From NCBI GenBank assembly GCA_035249985.1, contig DATFFP010000007.1, positions 1 to 38,605 on the forward strand: a stretch of 38,605 nt of DNA. Direction: 5' to 3'. The stretch comes from JAICNG01 sp035249985 (GTDB lineage: Bacteria > Gemmatimonadota > Gemmatimonadetes > Gemmatimonadales > Gemmatimonadaceae). Shown here in pieces: positions 24,554-35,967 of the stretch (position 1 is the first letter of the stretch; each line of letters begins with the position of its first letter). The notes under the pieces are model-generated. The model was not told where the DNA came from. It worked only from the letters and a program-made list of their open reading frames with translations, and did not search any database. A program made the position numbers and the translations under genes.

Positions 24554-26586
24554 CCGTCGCTGTCGCTCGCCGTATTCGCGTGTCCCCGGTAGAGACCGAA
24601 GCCCTCGGCTCTTTTCTCGCGCGGGAGTGGCTCGTCACAAACGGCCTCGGCGGCTATGCGTCGAGCACCGTGGCGGGTATCAACACGCGGCGGTACCACG
24701 GTATCCTCGTCGCCGCGTTGCCCAATCCACTCGGTCGCATGGTGATGCTGAGCCACGTCGTCGAGCGCGTCATCACGCCGACTGGCGAGATCGTCATCAG
24801 TGGCGAAGAGCGGGTGGGCGGTCGCCTCGAAGTGCCCAGCTCGCGGTGGCTGTCGGAGTTTCGACTCGAGCGGGGATTGCCAGTATGGGAGTATCAGTTG
24901 CCCGGCGTGACGATCGAGAAGCGCTGCGTGATGCCCCACCGGCAGAATACTGTCCACGTCTCCTATCGCGTGCTGAAGGCGGACGGCGCCGTTCGCCTCG
25001 AGCTGACTCCGCTCGTTCAGTTCCGCGGCTACGAGGCTCCGGTGAATGCGCCGCATCCCGAGCCATACCGGTTCACGGTTGCCGAAGGTTATCAGGAGAT
25101 CGAAGCTGACGACCTGCCCCCGGTGAGACTCGCGGTGCGCGGCGGCGATTCCGAGTTCCGTGCCGAGCCTGAGCGGGTGGACGGGTTCCTCTACCGCGTA
25201 GAGGAGGCGCGTGGCTACGAATTCAATGGCGCGCTGTGGAGTCCCGGTGCCTTCCGGATAACGCTGGACGCGCAGGGCGGCGCGGCGTTGATCGCCTCCA
25301 CGGAGCGGCCTGAAGTTATGGAGGCGCTGACGCCACGCGATGCATTGCAGTCGGAGGGCGAGCGGAGACGCCGCTTGCTGGCCGCCGCTCCCGAGACGTT
25401 GCGCGATGGCGTAGGCGCCGAGCTCGTGCTCGCCGCGGAGCAATTCATCATCATCCCCGCGGGGAGGCGCGCCGACACGGCACGCGCGTGGGCGACCGGC
25501 GATGAGATTCGAACGGTGATCGCCGGCTACCACTGGTTCACCGACTGGGGTCGCGACACGATGATCTCGCTCGAGGGTCTCACGTTGATGACTGGTCGTC
25601 ATCGGGAGGCGGGCGCCATTCTGCGAGCGTTCGCGCATTACGTGCGGGACGGTCTTCTTCCCAATCTCTTCCCGGACGGGAGCGATGAGGGACTGTATCA
25701 CACGGCAGACGCGACGCTGTGGTTCTTCCACGCCGTGCAGCGATACCTCGATCACACGGGCGACCGGGCGATGCTCCCGCTGCTGCTCCCGACGCTGATC
25801 GAGATCTACGAGCGGCATTGCGCCGGTACGCGATTCGGAATCGGCATGGACCCATCGGACGGGCTGCTGCGTCAGGGCGCCGACGGCTACCAGCTCACAT
25901 GGATGGATGCGAAGGTGGGGGATTGGGTCGTCACGCCGCGCCGCGGAAAAGCGGTGGAGCTCAACGCCCTCTGGCACAACGCGCTCTGCCTGCTATCGAA
26001 CTGGCTGCGCGAGGAGGGCAACGAGGAGCGCGCGTCCGCCGTTGCGGAGAGCGCGTTGCTCGTGAGGCGATCCTTCAACCAGCGATTCTGGTACGACCGT
26101 GGCGGGTACCTGTACGACGTGATCGATGGCCCGGAGGGCGACTCCCCCGAGTGCCGGCCCAATCAGGTTTTCGCGATCTCGCTCGACCATCCGGTGCTGG
26201 ATCGCGCTCGGTGGGAGCAGGTGCTTGGCACCGTTCAGGACCGCCTGCTGACACCAGTCGGCTTGCGATCGCTGGCGCCCGGAAGCGCCGCCTACAAGCC
26301 GATGTACTCCGGCGATCTCCGCGCGCGCGACGCTGCATATCACCAGGGAACGGTCTGGGGCTGGCTGATCGGTCCGTTCATCGATGCGTGGATGAAGGTG
26401 CACCCCGATCGAGGTCCCGAGGCGCGCCGGTTCCTCGATGGACTGCTCGCTCACCTGGACGATTACGGCGTGGGGTCGCTCGCCGAGATCTTCGACGCGG
26501 AGAAGCCGTACACGCCGAGGGGGTGCATCGCGCAGGCGTGGTCGGTGGCGGAGGTGCTGCGCTGCTATGTGCGAACTGAGGGATAG
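24550..26586 (+). CDS. GH133 amylo-alpha-1,6-glucosidase (glycogen debranching enzyme)
   Basis: About 678 residues. The N-terminal all-beta domain starts with REWLVTNGLGGYASSTVAGINTRRYHGILVA, the hallmark of the archaeal/bacterial glycogen-debranching family. The C-terminal (alpha/alpha)6 barrel carries IAGYHWFTDWGRDTMISLEGL, DATLWFF, YQLTWMDAK and YHQGTVWGWLIGPF. It hydrolyses the alpha-1,6 stub at glycogen branch points. ATG 24550 overlaps the treZ stop by four bases; longer in-frame starts lie within treZ and match nothing. A 154-base gap separates it from glgE, so it may end the first transcript of the glucan cluster. Confidence 0.93.
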   Translation: MTVAVARRIRVSPVETEALGSFLAREWLVTNGLGGYASSTVAGINTRRYHGILVAALPNPLGRMVMLSHVVERVITPTGEIVISGEERVGGRLEVPSSRWLSEFRLERGLPVWEYQLPGVTIEKRCVMPHRQNTVHVSYRVLKADGAVRLELTPLVQFRGYEAPVNAPHPEPYRFTVAEGYQEIEADDLPPVRLAVRGGDSEFRAEPERVDGFLYRVEEARGYEFNGALWSPGAFRITLDAQGGAALIASTERPEVMEALTPRDALQSEGERRRRLLAAAPETLRDGVGAELVLAAEQFIIIPAGRRADTARAWATGDEIRTVIAGYHWFTDWGRDTMISLEGLTLMTGRHREAGAILRAFAHYVRDGLLPNLFPDGSDEGLYHTADATLWFFHAVQRYLDHTGDRAMLPLLLPTLIEIYERHCAGTRFGIGMDPSDGLLRQGADGYQLTWMDAKVGDWVVTPRRGKAVELNALWHNALCLLSNWLREEGNEERASAVAESALLVRRSFNQRFWYDRGGYLYDVIDGPEGDSPECRPNQVFAISLDHPVLDRARWEQVLGTVQDRLLTPVGLRSLAPGSAAYKPMYSGDLRARDAAYHQGTVWGWLIGPFIDAWMKVHPDRGPEARRFLDGLLAHLDDYGVGSLAEIFDAEKPYTPRGCIAQAWSVAEVLRCYVRTEG

Positions 26587-26740
26587 CGCTGGAGGAGCCG
26601 TCCTTCGTACTCCACCGCACCCTGATCTCCCGCGCGTAGAACAGTGCATGCATGTTGTCACACACGGACTGGAACTTGCTTGATCGGCCTCGCGGGTTGA
26701 ACGCGCCTGGCCGCCCTCATCTTCCCCCCTCTAGCACGAC
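26587..26740 (+). other. Gap before glgE, probable internal promoter region
   Basis: The only gap over 20 bases within the glucan cluster. TTGTCA at 26655-26660 is a fair -35 box but only a poor -10 (CTTGAT at 26679-26684) follows. No clear ribosome site precedes glgE and no strong terminator follows the GH133 gene, so readthrough is also possible. Confidence 0.3.
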
Positions 26741-28753
26741 ATGTCGGCACCCACACGAACACCGCGCCGTGCCTCGCGAGCCGTCGGGTCGAGAGCATTG
26801 GCGCCGATCGTGATCGAGCGCGTTCGCCCCGAAATCGATGCCGGACGCTTTCCCGCCAAGCGGGTGTTGGGGGAGGCCTGCGTCGTTTCCGCGGACATTT
26901 TCAAGGACGGACACGACCAGCTCGCGGCCCGGGTGCGGTATCGCTGTCCGGGCGAGGGGGAATGGGCGTACGTCGCGATGCCGTACGATCCCGACACCGA
27001 TCGCTGGGCCGGCGCATTTCTGCTCGATCGCATTGGCGAGTGGCGCTTCACCGTCGAAGCGTGGACCGATGTGTTCGGGACCTGGCGGTCGGGACTCGAG
27101 AAGAAGGTCGCCGCCGGCCAGGAGGTCGCGGTCGAGCTGCTCGAGGGGGCCGCGATCCTCGAGCGGGCCGCGCGTGCGTGCAAGGATCGCAGCGCGCGAG
27201 CATCGCTGACGCAGGCCGCCGTCGCGCTCGGTGATGCGAATACGGCCGTCGCCGACCGCACGCAGGCGGCACTCGCTCCCGCACTCCACGCGCTCGTCAC
27301 GCAGCATCCCGCGCGCGACGACCTGACGGAGTATTCACGTCAGCTCCTGATCACCGTCGATCGCATTCGCGCGGCGTTCGCGGCGTGGTACGAGGTGTTT
27401 CCACGCTCGCAGTCGGGGGACCCCAAGCGCCACGGCACGTTCGCCGACGCCGAGCGCCAACTTCCGCGCATCGCGCAGCTGGGTTTCGACGTCGTGTACT
27501 TGCCGCCCATCCACCCGATCGGAACGACATTCCGCAAAGGGAAGAACAATACGCTCGACCCGCTTCCCGACGATGTCGGAAGTCCCTGGGCCATCGGAGG
27601 CGAAGCGGGCGGACACACCGCCGTTCACCCACAGCTCGGGACGCTCGTCGATTTCGAGCGCTTCGTGAAACGCGCGAACGATCTCGGCCTCGAGGTCGCG
27701 CTCGACTATGCGCTCCAGACATCACCCGATCACCCATGGGTGCGGGAGCATCCCGATTGGTTCAGGATCCGCCCCGATGGAACGATCCAGTACGCGGAGA
27801 ATCCGCCGAAGAAATATCAGGACATCTATCCGCTGAATTTCTGGACGGAGGATCGCGAAGCGCTGTGGAACGCGTGTCTGGAGGTCTTCCGGTTCTGGAT
27901 GACGCGCGGCGTTCGCACCTTTCGCGTGGACAACCCGCACACGAAACCGTTCGCGTTCTGGGAGTGGGTCATCGCGGAGATCAAGCGAACGGACCCTGAC
28001 GTCGTCTTTCTCTCCGAGGCGTTTACCCGTCCGAAGAAGCTCCTCTACCTCGCCAAGCTCGGCTTCAGCCAGTCGTACACCTACTTCACCTGGAAGAACA
28101 CGACCTACGAGATTCGCGATTGGATGCGCGAGTTCACCGACCCCGACGTCCTCGAGTACTATCGCGGGAACCTGTTCGCGAACACGCCGGACATCCTGCA
28201 CGAGTACCTGCAGCGTGGCGGTCGTCCCGCATTTCGGATTCGACTCCTCCTCGCGGCGACGCTCTCACCGCTGTATGGGATCTACAGCGGATTCGAGCTC
28301 TACGAGAACGTACCGGTGCGTGAGGGCAGCGAGGAGTATCTCAACTCGGAGAAGTATGAGCTGCGGCCCCGCGACTTCAACACGCCCGGCAACCTCGATG
28401 CGGAGATTCGCCGCATCAACCGGGTCCGGCGCGAGAATCCCGCCCTGCAGCGCGCTGACAACCTCACGTTCCTTCGCAGCGAGAACGATCAGATTCTGTT
28501 CTATCGCAAGTCCATGCCTGACCAATCGAACGATCTCTTCATCGTGGTGAACCTCGATCCACTTCGCGCGCACGAATCGATGGTGCACATGCCGCTCGAT
28601 GAGCTGGGGATCGCCGGCGACGCCGTGTACCCCGTGACCGATCTGCTCACCGGAGCCCAGTTCCGCTGGCGCGGCCCGCGCAACTACGTGCGGCTCGACC
28701 CGTCGCAGGAGCCGGCGCACGTCCTTCGGCTGGAGCGCGGAGGACCGGCATGA
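26741..28753 (+). CDS. glgE: Alpha-1,4-glucan:maltose-1-phosphate maltosyltransferase
   Basis: 670 residues. GlgE (GH13_3) extends alpha-1,4-glucan by two glucoses, using maltose-1-phosphate. The N-terminal domain (IERVRPEIDAGRFPAKR) is specific to the family, then a helical segment, then the barrel: VYLPPIHPIG, FRKGKNN, RVDNPHTKP with nucleophile Asp397, FLSEAFTRP with acid/base Glu426, and SGFELYEN with EKYELRPRDF. These are textbook GlgE motifs. The maltose-1-phosphate supplier genes treS and mak follow directly. ATG 26741 has no obvious ribosome site. Its stop overlaps treS as ATGA. Cytoplasmic. Confidence 0.97.
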   Translation: MSAPTRTPRRASRAVGSRALAPIVIERVRPEIDAGRFPAKRVLGEACVVSADIFKDGHDQLAARVRYRCPGEGEWAYVAMPYDPDTDRWAGAFLLDRIGEWRFTVEAWTDVFGTWRSGLEKKVAAGQEVAVELLEGAAILERAARACKDRSARASLTQAAVALGDANTAVADRTQAALAPALHALVTQHPARDDLTEYSRQLLITVDRIRAAFAAWYEVFPRSQSGDPKRHGTFADAERQLPRIAQLGFDVVYLPPIHPIGTTFRKGKNNTLDPLPDDVGSPWAIGGEAGGHTAVHPQLGTLVDFERFVKRANDLGLEVALDYALQTSPDHPWVREHPDWFRIRPDGTIQYAENPPKKYQDIYPLNFWTEDREALWNACLEVFRFWMTRGVRTFRVDNPHTKPFAFWEWVIAEIKRTDPDVVFLSEAFTRPKKLLYLAKLGFSQSYTYFTWKNTTYEIRDWMREFTDPDVLEYYRGNLFANTPDILHEYLQRGGRPAFRIRLLLAATLSPLYGIYSGFELYENVPVREGSEEYLNSEKYELRPRDFNTPGNLDAEIRRINRVRRENPALQRADNLTFLRSENDQILFYRKSMPDQSNDLFIVVNLDPLRAHESMVHMPLDELGIAGDAVYPVTDLLTGAQFRWRGPRNYVRLDPSQEPAHVLRLERGGPA

Positions 28754-30447
28754 AGCGGGAGAAAATGCCGGCGGAGCCCCTCTCCGACGACCCGTACTGG
28801 TACAAGGACGCGATTATCTACCAGGTGCACGTGAAGGCGTTCTTCGACAGCAATGCCGATGGCTACGGCGACTTCGCGGGCTTGACCTCGCAGCTCGACT
28901 ACGTGCAGACGCTTGGGGTCAACGCGATTTGGGTCCTGCCGTTCTATCCATCGCCGCTGAAGGACGATGGCTACGACATCGCTTCGTACGAAGAGATCCA
29001 TGAGACGTACGGGCTGGTGGAGCACTTCAAGACGTTCCTGCGGGAGGCGCACGACCGAGGCATTCGCGTCATCACCGAGCTGGTCATCAACCACACCTCC
29101 GACCAGCACCCGTGGTTCCAGCGCGCGCGCGCGGCGCCGAAGGGATCGCCCGAGCGGGAGTGGTACGTGTGGAGCGATGACCCGAACAAGTACAAGGAGG
29201 CTCGGATCATCTTCACCGACACCGAGAAGTCGAACTGGGCGTGGGACGGCATGGCGCAGCAGTTCTATTGGCATCGCTTCTTCAGCCACCAGCCCGACCT
29301 CAACTTCGACAACCCGCAAGTCGTCGAGGCAGTGATCAACGTCATGCGCTTCTGGCTGCGCATGGGAGTCGATGGTCTCCGTCTGGACGCGATTCCGTAT
29401 CTCGTCGAGCGCGAGGGAACGTCGTGCGAGAACCTCCCCGACACGCACCGGGCGCTCAAGACGCTGCGCGCAGCGCTCGATGCGGAGTTTCCCAATCGGG
29501 TCTTCCTCGCCGAGGCAAACCAGTGGCCGGCGGACGTCCGGCCATACTTCGGCGATGGCGATGAATGCCACATGGCGTTTCACTTCCCGCTCATGCCGCG
29601 GATGTTCATGGCGGTGCGGCGGGAAGATCGCACGCCGATCATCGAGATCATGGCCCGCACGCCGCGGATTCCCGACAACTGCCAGTGGGCGATCTTCCTC
29701 CGCAACCACGATGAGCTGACGCTCGAGATGGTCACGGACGAGGAGCGCGACTACATGTACCGCGAATACGCGCGCGACAAGCGCATGCGCATCAACCTGG
29801 GCATCCGCCGCCGGCTCGCGCCCCTGATGGAAAACGGCCGTCGGCAGATGGAGCTGATGAACGCGCTCCTCATGTCGATGCCCGGCACGCCTGTCGTCTA
29901 CTACGGCGACGAGATCGGCATGGGAGACAACATCTACCTCGGCGATCGCAATGGCGTCCGCACGCCGATGCAATGGAGCGACGACAAGAATTCCGGCTTC
30001 TCCGAAGGCGACAGCGCGGCGCTGTATTCGCCGGTCATCGTGGATCCCCCGTACGGATATCACACGATCAACGTGGAGGCGCAGGAGCGCACGCCGACGT
30101 CGCTGCTCCGCTGGATGCGGCGGCTCATCGGTGTTCGCAAAGCGCAGAAGGCGTTCGGGCGCGGCACGCAGGAGTTCCTGCACCCCGCCAACAAGAAGGT
30201 CCTCGTGTTCCTCCGGCGCTACGAGAACGAGGTCGTGCTGTGCGTGAACAATCTTTCACGGTATGCGCAGCCGGTGGAGCTCGACCTGCGGGAGTTCTCG
30301 GGACTCGTTCCGATCGAGCTCTGGAGCTGCGAGCCGTTCCCCGCCATCGGCGACCTGCCGTACTTCTTCACCATGGCGCCACACGGGTTTCTGTGGTTTC
30401 GGCTGGTACCGCCCGCCGACGTGGCCTCGTTCAAAAAGCCGAAGTGA
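28750..30447 (+). CDS. treS: Trehalose synthase (maltose alpha-D-glucosyltransferase)
   Basis: 565 residues. TreS interconverts trehalose and maltose. The start YWYKDAIIYQVHVKAFFDSNADGYGDF is diagnostic for TreS; the GH13 catalytic residues are Asp213 (DGLRLDAIPYL), Glu255 (LAEANQWP) and the Asp of LRNHDELTLEM. PMQWSDDKNSGFS is also typical. Length fits single-domain TreS; many actinobacterial and proteobacterial forms are fused to maltokinase, whereas here the kinase is a separate gene beginning in the TreS stop codon (TGATG). Maltose it makes would be phosphorylated by Mak and used by GlgE. Confidence 0.97.
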   Translation: MKREKMPAEPLSDDPYWYKDAIIYQVHVKAFFDSNADGYGDFAGLTSQLDYVQTLGVNAIWVLPFYPSPLKDDGYDIASYEEIHETYGLVEHFKTFLREAHDRGIRVITELVINHTSDQHPWFQRARAAPKGSPEREWYVWSDDPNKYKEARIIFTDTEKSNWAWDGMAQQFYWHRFFSHQPDLNFDNPQVVEAVINVMRFWLRMGVDGLRLDAIPYLVEREGTSCENLPDTHRALKTLRAALDAEFPNRVFLAEANQWPADVRPYFGDGDECHMAFHFPLMPRMFMAVRREDRTPIIEIMARTPRIPDNCQWAIFLRNHDELTLEMVTDEERDYMYREYARDKRMRINLGIRRRLAPLMENGRRQMELMNALLMSMPGTPVVYYGDEIGMGDNIYLGDRNGVRTPMQWSDDKNSGFSEGDSAALYSPVIVDPPYGYHTINVEAQERTPTSLLRWMRRLIGVRKAQKAFGRGTQEFLHPANKKVLVFLRRYENEVVLCVNNLSRYAQPVELDLREFSGLVPIELWSCEPFPAIGDLPYFFTMAPHGFLWFRLVPPADVASFKKPK

Positions 30448-31937
30448 TGCGCGGCGACCTCGAGGCTCACGCCGGTTCCGGGAACGAGCCAAAACGCGAA
30501 CGCGCGACTGATCCGGCCCGCGATCTCTCGTCTCAGGCGCTTCTCCGCTTTCTCACCACGCGGCGCTGGTTCGGCGCGAAGGGCCGGCAGCCGGAGGGAG
30601 CGCACGTCGTCGATGCCGTTCCGGTTGGGACCGCCGGATGGATCGCTCGCATCGACGTGGTGCTGAAGGACGGGATCGAGCGCTACCAGGTAACCTTGGC
30701 GGCGGATGGGGTTCGGGAGGGTCTCGAAGACGAGGAGTTTCGCCGCGCGCTTGGCGAGGCCGTCGCCCGGAGCGCGGGGCTGGAAGGGAGCCGGGTGCGC
30801 TGGGCCATCGACCGCGCAGGTCCGATGCCTGACGAGCTGCCGGTGCCCGCCCTGACGGGTGCCGAGCAGAGCAATACGTCGCTCGTGTTCGGCGACCGCG
30901 CGATCATGAAGCTCTATCGACGCCTCGAGCCGGGCGAGCACCCCGACGCCGAGATCGCGCACTTCCTCACGACGCGAGCGCATTTCTCGCATACGCCGGA
31001 GCTCCTCGCGACCGCGCGCTTCGAGTCGGCGAGTAGCATGGAAGTAGCGGCGATACTCCAGCGGTTCCTGCCCGGATCGCGGGATGCCTGGTCGGTGGCA
31101 CTCGATCGCGGACGCGAGGCATTTGGCGTCGACGCGCCGACGGGCATTCCGTTCGTGGTCGAGGCGGAGACGCTCGGTACGGTAACCCGCGAAATGCATC
31201 TCGCCCTGGCCTCTGACGAGCGTGACCGGGCATTCGCGCCCGAGCCCGCGCGGGCAGCCGATGTCGCGCAGTGGGCCGCCGCCGTGCGCCTCGCGACTGA
31301 GCGGACGCTCGAGCTGCTCGAGAGCAGCCGCCGCAGTGGCTCGCTCTCGCCGGATGTTGCGCGAGATGTCGAGACAGTTCTCGCGGGGAAGGATGTGCTG
31401 GGTGGGCTCGTGGACGGATGGGTCACCGAGATCGCGGATGATGCGGGATGCCGGATCCGTCATCACGGGGACTACCACCTCGGGCAAGTGCTGCAGACGG
31501 GGGATGGGGATTTCATGGTGATCGATTTCGAAGGTGAACCGGCTCGACCACTCGAGGAACGCCGCGCCAAGCACTCGGCGCTTCGCGACGTCGCCGGCAT
31601 GATGCGCTCGTTCGCGTATGCGGCGGCGACCTGCGCCGAGCGGGCCCGCGCCGAGCTGGGCGATCGCAACGCGAAGACGCGTGCGCAGCGATGGGAGCGC
31701 GAGCTTCGAGAGGCGTTTCTTCGCGGGTACCTGCCGGATGGGCGTGAGCACCCGCGATTCCTGCCGCAGGCGCGTGCCCGGCTCGACGTCCTGCTCACGC
31801 TGTTCGAGACCGAAAAGGTGCTTTACGAGCTCGCCTACGAGCTCAACAATCGTCCCACGTGGGTGTGGATTCCGTTGCGCGGTCTGGTCAGCATGGTGCG
31901 TCCGCCCCGTCGCGCGTCGGCGCGAAAGCGCTCGTGA
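30447..31937 (+). CDS. mak: Maltokinase
   Basis: About 496 residues. LLRFLTTRRWFGAKGR is the N-terminal signature of maltokinase (Mak/Pep2). The aminoglycoside-phosphotransferase-like fold follows, with IRHHGDYHLGQVL (HHGDYH at 339-344, catalytic Asp342) and VIDFEGEPARP (Asp360, metal binding). It makes maltose-1-phosphate from maltose and ATP, feeding GlgE. ATG 30447 shares one base with the treS stop; the open frame continues upstream inside treS but without family match. Its own TGA overlaps the GTG of treZ copy 2. Order glgE-treS-mak is a strong functional clue. Confidence 0.95.
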   Translation: MRGDLEAHAGSGNEPKRERATDPARDLSSQALLRFLTTRRWFGAKGRQPEGAHVVDAVPVGTAGWIARIDVVLKDGIERYQVTLAADGVREGLEDEEFRRALGEAVARSAGLEGSRVRWAIDRAGPMPDELPVPALTGAEQSNTSLVFGDRAIMKLYRRLEPGEHPDAEIAHFLTTRAHFSHTPELLATARFESASSMEVAAILQRFLPGSRDAWSVALDRGREAFGVDAPTGIPFVVEAETLGTVTREMHLALASDERDRAFAPEPARAADVAQWAAAVRLATERTLELLESSRRSGSLSPDVARDVETVLAGKDVLGGLVDGWVTEIADDAGCRIRHHGDYHLGQVLQTGDGDFMVIDFEGEPARPLEERRAKHSALRDVAGMMRSFAYAAATCAERARAELGDRNAKTRAQRWERELREAFLRGYLPDGREHPRFLPQARARLDVLLTLFETEKVLYELAYELNNRPTWVWIPLRGLVSMVRPPRRASARKRS

Positions 31938-33783
31938 CGGCACGGGCATGGTCGCTGTCGCGGGGGGCCACGGTCGTCGCCGACGGTGTGCGGTTCTCGG
32001 TGTGGGCGCCGAATGCGACCCGGGTCGCGGTGCAGATCGAGGGAGGCGACACGCGCCCGCTTGCCCCGTCGGGCGGTGGTGTCTTCGAGGAAACCATCCG
32101 CGGGGTGCGAGCTGGAACGGACTATCGTTATGTCGTCGACGACACCGCGGTGCCCGACCCGGTCAGCAGATACCAGCCGGCTGGTGTGCACGGCCCCTCA
32201 CGCGTCGTCGATCCGTCGCAGTATCGGTGGAACGATGCTGCATGGCGCGGCCTCACGATGGCAGACGCCATCATCTACGAGCTTCACGTCGGCACGTTCT
32301 CCGACGAGGGCACCTTTCGCGGCGTCATTCCGCACCTGCGTGAGCTGCGCGAGCTCGGCATCACCGCGATCGAGATCATGCCGGTGGCCGAGTTTCCGGG
32401 CTCGCGCAACTGGGGATACGACGGCGTGCATTTGTACGCGCCGCAGAGTACCTACGGCGGTCCGGAGGAGCTTCGCGCGCTCGTCGACGCCGCCCACGCG
32501 GAAGGCCTCGCGGTCATTCTCGACGTCGTCTACAACCACTTCGGCCCGGAGGGGAACTACGTCGGGGCGTTCGGTCCGTATTTCACGTCGCGATATACGA
32601 CGCCGTGGGGCCAGGCGCTCAACTACGACGACGCGCAGTGTGATGAAGTGCGGCGGTTCATCATCGACAACGCGCTCTACTGGGTGACGGAGTTTCACGT
32701 CGACGGGCTTCGACTCGACGCCATTCACGGGATCTTCGACTTCTCGCCACGCCACATTCTGCGCGACATCGCCGAGTCGGTCCACAATCAGGCGTCGCTG
32801 CTCGGGCGTCAGGTGGTCGTCATCGGAGAGAGCGATTTGAATGATCCGCGAGTGGTTCGCACCCCCGATGCCTGCGGCTACGGCCTCGACGGTCAGTGGG
32901 CGGACGATCTGCACCACGGGATTCACGCCGCGCTCACCGGAGAGCAGAACGGCTATTACGCCGATTTCGGCGGTGTCACTCCGGTCGCGACGGCGCTGCG
33001 CACCCCGTTCGTGTTCGACGGACGCTATTCACTGCACCGCAAGCGCCGGCATGGCGCTCCCGCGACCGCGGTCCCCGCGGATCGATTCGTGGTGTGCATT
33101 CAGAACCACGATCAGGTGGGCAATCGTGCATTCGGCGATCGTTTCGCCGCGCTGGTGGGCTTCCCGAAAAGCAGGCTCGCGGCAGCGCTCTTGCTCTTGT
33201 CCCCCTACGTGCCGCTGCTCTTCATGGGCGAGGAGTACGGCGAGACGAATCCCTTTCAGTACTTCGTGAGCCACGGCGATCCGGAGCTCATCGACGCCGT
33301 GCGCAAAGGACGACGAAAGGAATTCGAGCACTTTGGCTGGGGCGATGACGTCCCGGATCCGCAGGCGACGGAGACGTTCGAGCGATCGCGACTGGATCGA
33401 CGACGTCGCCAGACCGGCGAGCATGCCGGGATGTATGCGCTCTATCGTGACCTGCTCCGCCTTCGGCGCCGTACGCCGGCGCTTCGCCCAGGGCGAGGTG
33501 AGCCGCGGGTCGCACACGACGAGCGGGATGGGTGGATCACGCTGGAGCTGACCAGCGACCAGGGCCCACCCTTACTGGCGGTGTTCAACTTGAGCGACAG
33601 CGAGCGCCACGTTCCAACGGCGACCAGCGTGCCTGGAGCGTGGCGGCTCGTGCTATCTACGGAGGGAGAAATGTACGGAGGTCGAGGTGGTGCAGCGGGG
33701 TGCTTGCCGGACAAGGGCGGACCGACGGCGACGGTGCTCGTGCCTGCCACGAGCGCAAGCGTGTACGCGCGGGAGAGCGATCG

Positions 33784-33787
<4 letters not shown>
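31934..33787 (+). CDS. treZ: Malto-oligosyltrehalose trehalohydrolase, copy 2 (canonical)
   Basis: About 617 residues. CBM48-like N-terminus (VRFSVWAPNATRVAVQI), then GH13 motifs VILDVVYNHFGPEGNY, GLRLDAIHGIFD (nucleophile Asp262), VIGESDLNDPR (acid/base Glu), LDGQWADDLHHGIHAALTGE and CIQNHDQVGNR. These agree with classic TreZ more closely than copy 1 at 22652. TreZ releases trehalose from the reducing end of TreY products. GTG 31934 overlaps the mak stop; ATG of glgX overlaps its own stop. TreY itself is not in the window. Confidence 0.93.

Positions 33788-35959
<2,172 letters not shown>

Positions 35960-35967
<8 letters not shown>

Noticed and set aside
26741..26743. glgE as a leaderless gene
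   Set aside because: The lack of a ribosome site is suggestive, but no convincing -10 box sits at the right distance, so it is left as an uncertain start only.
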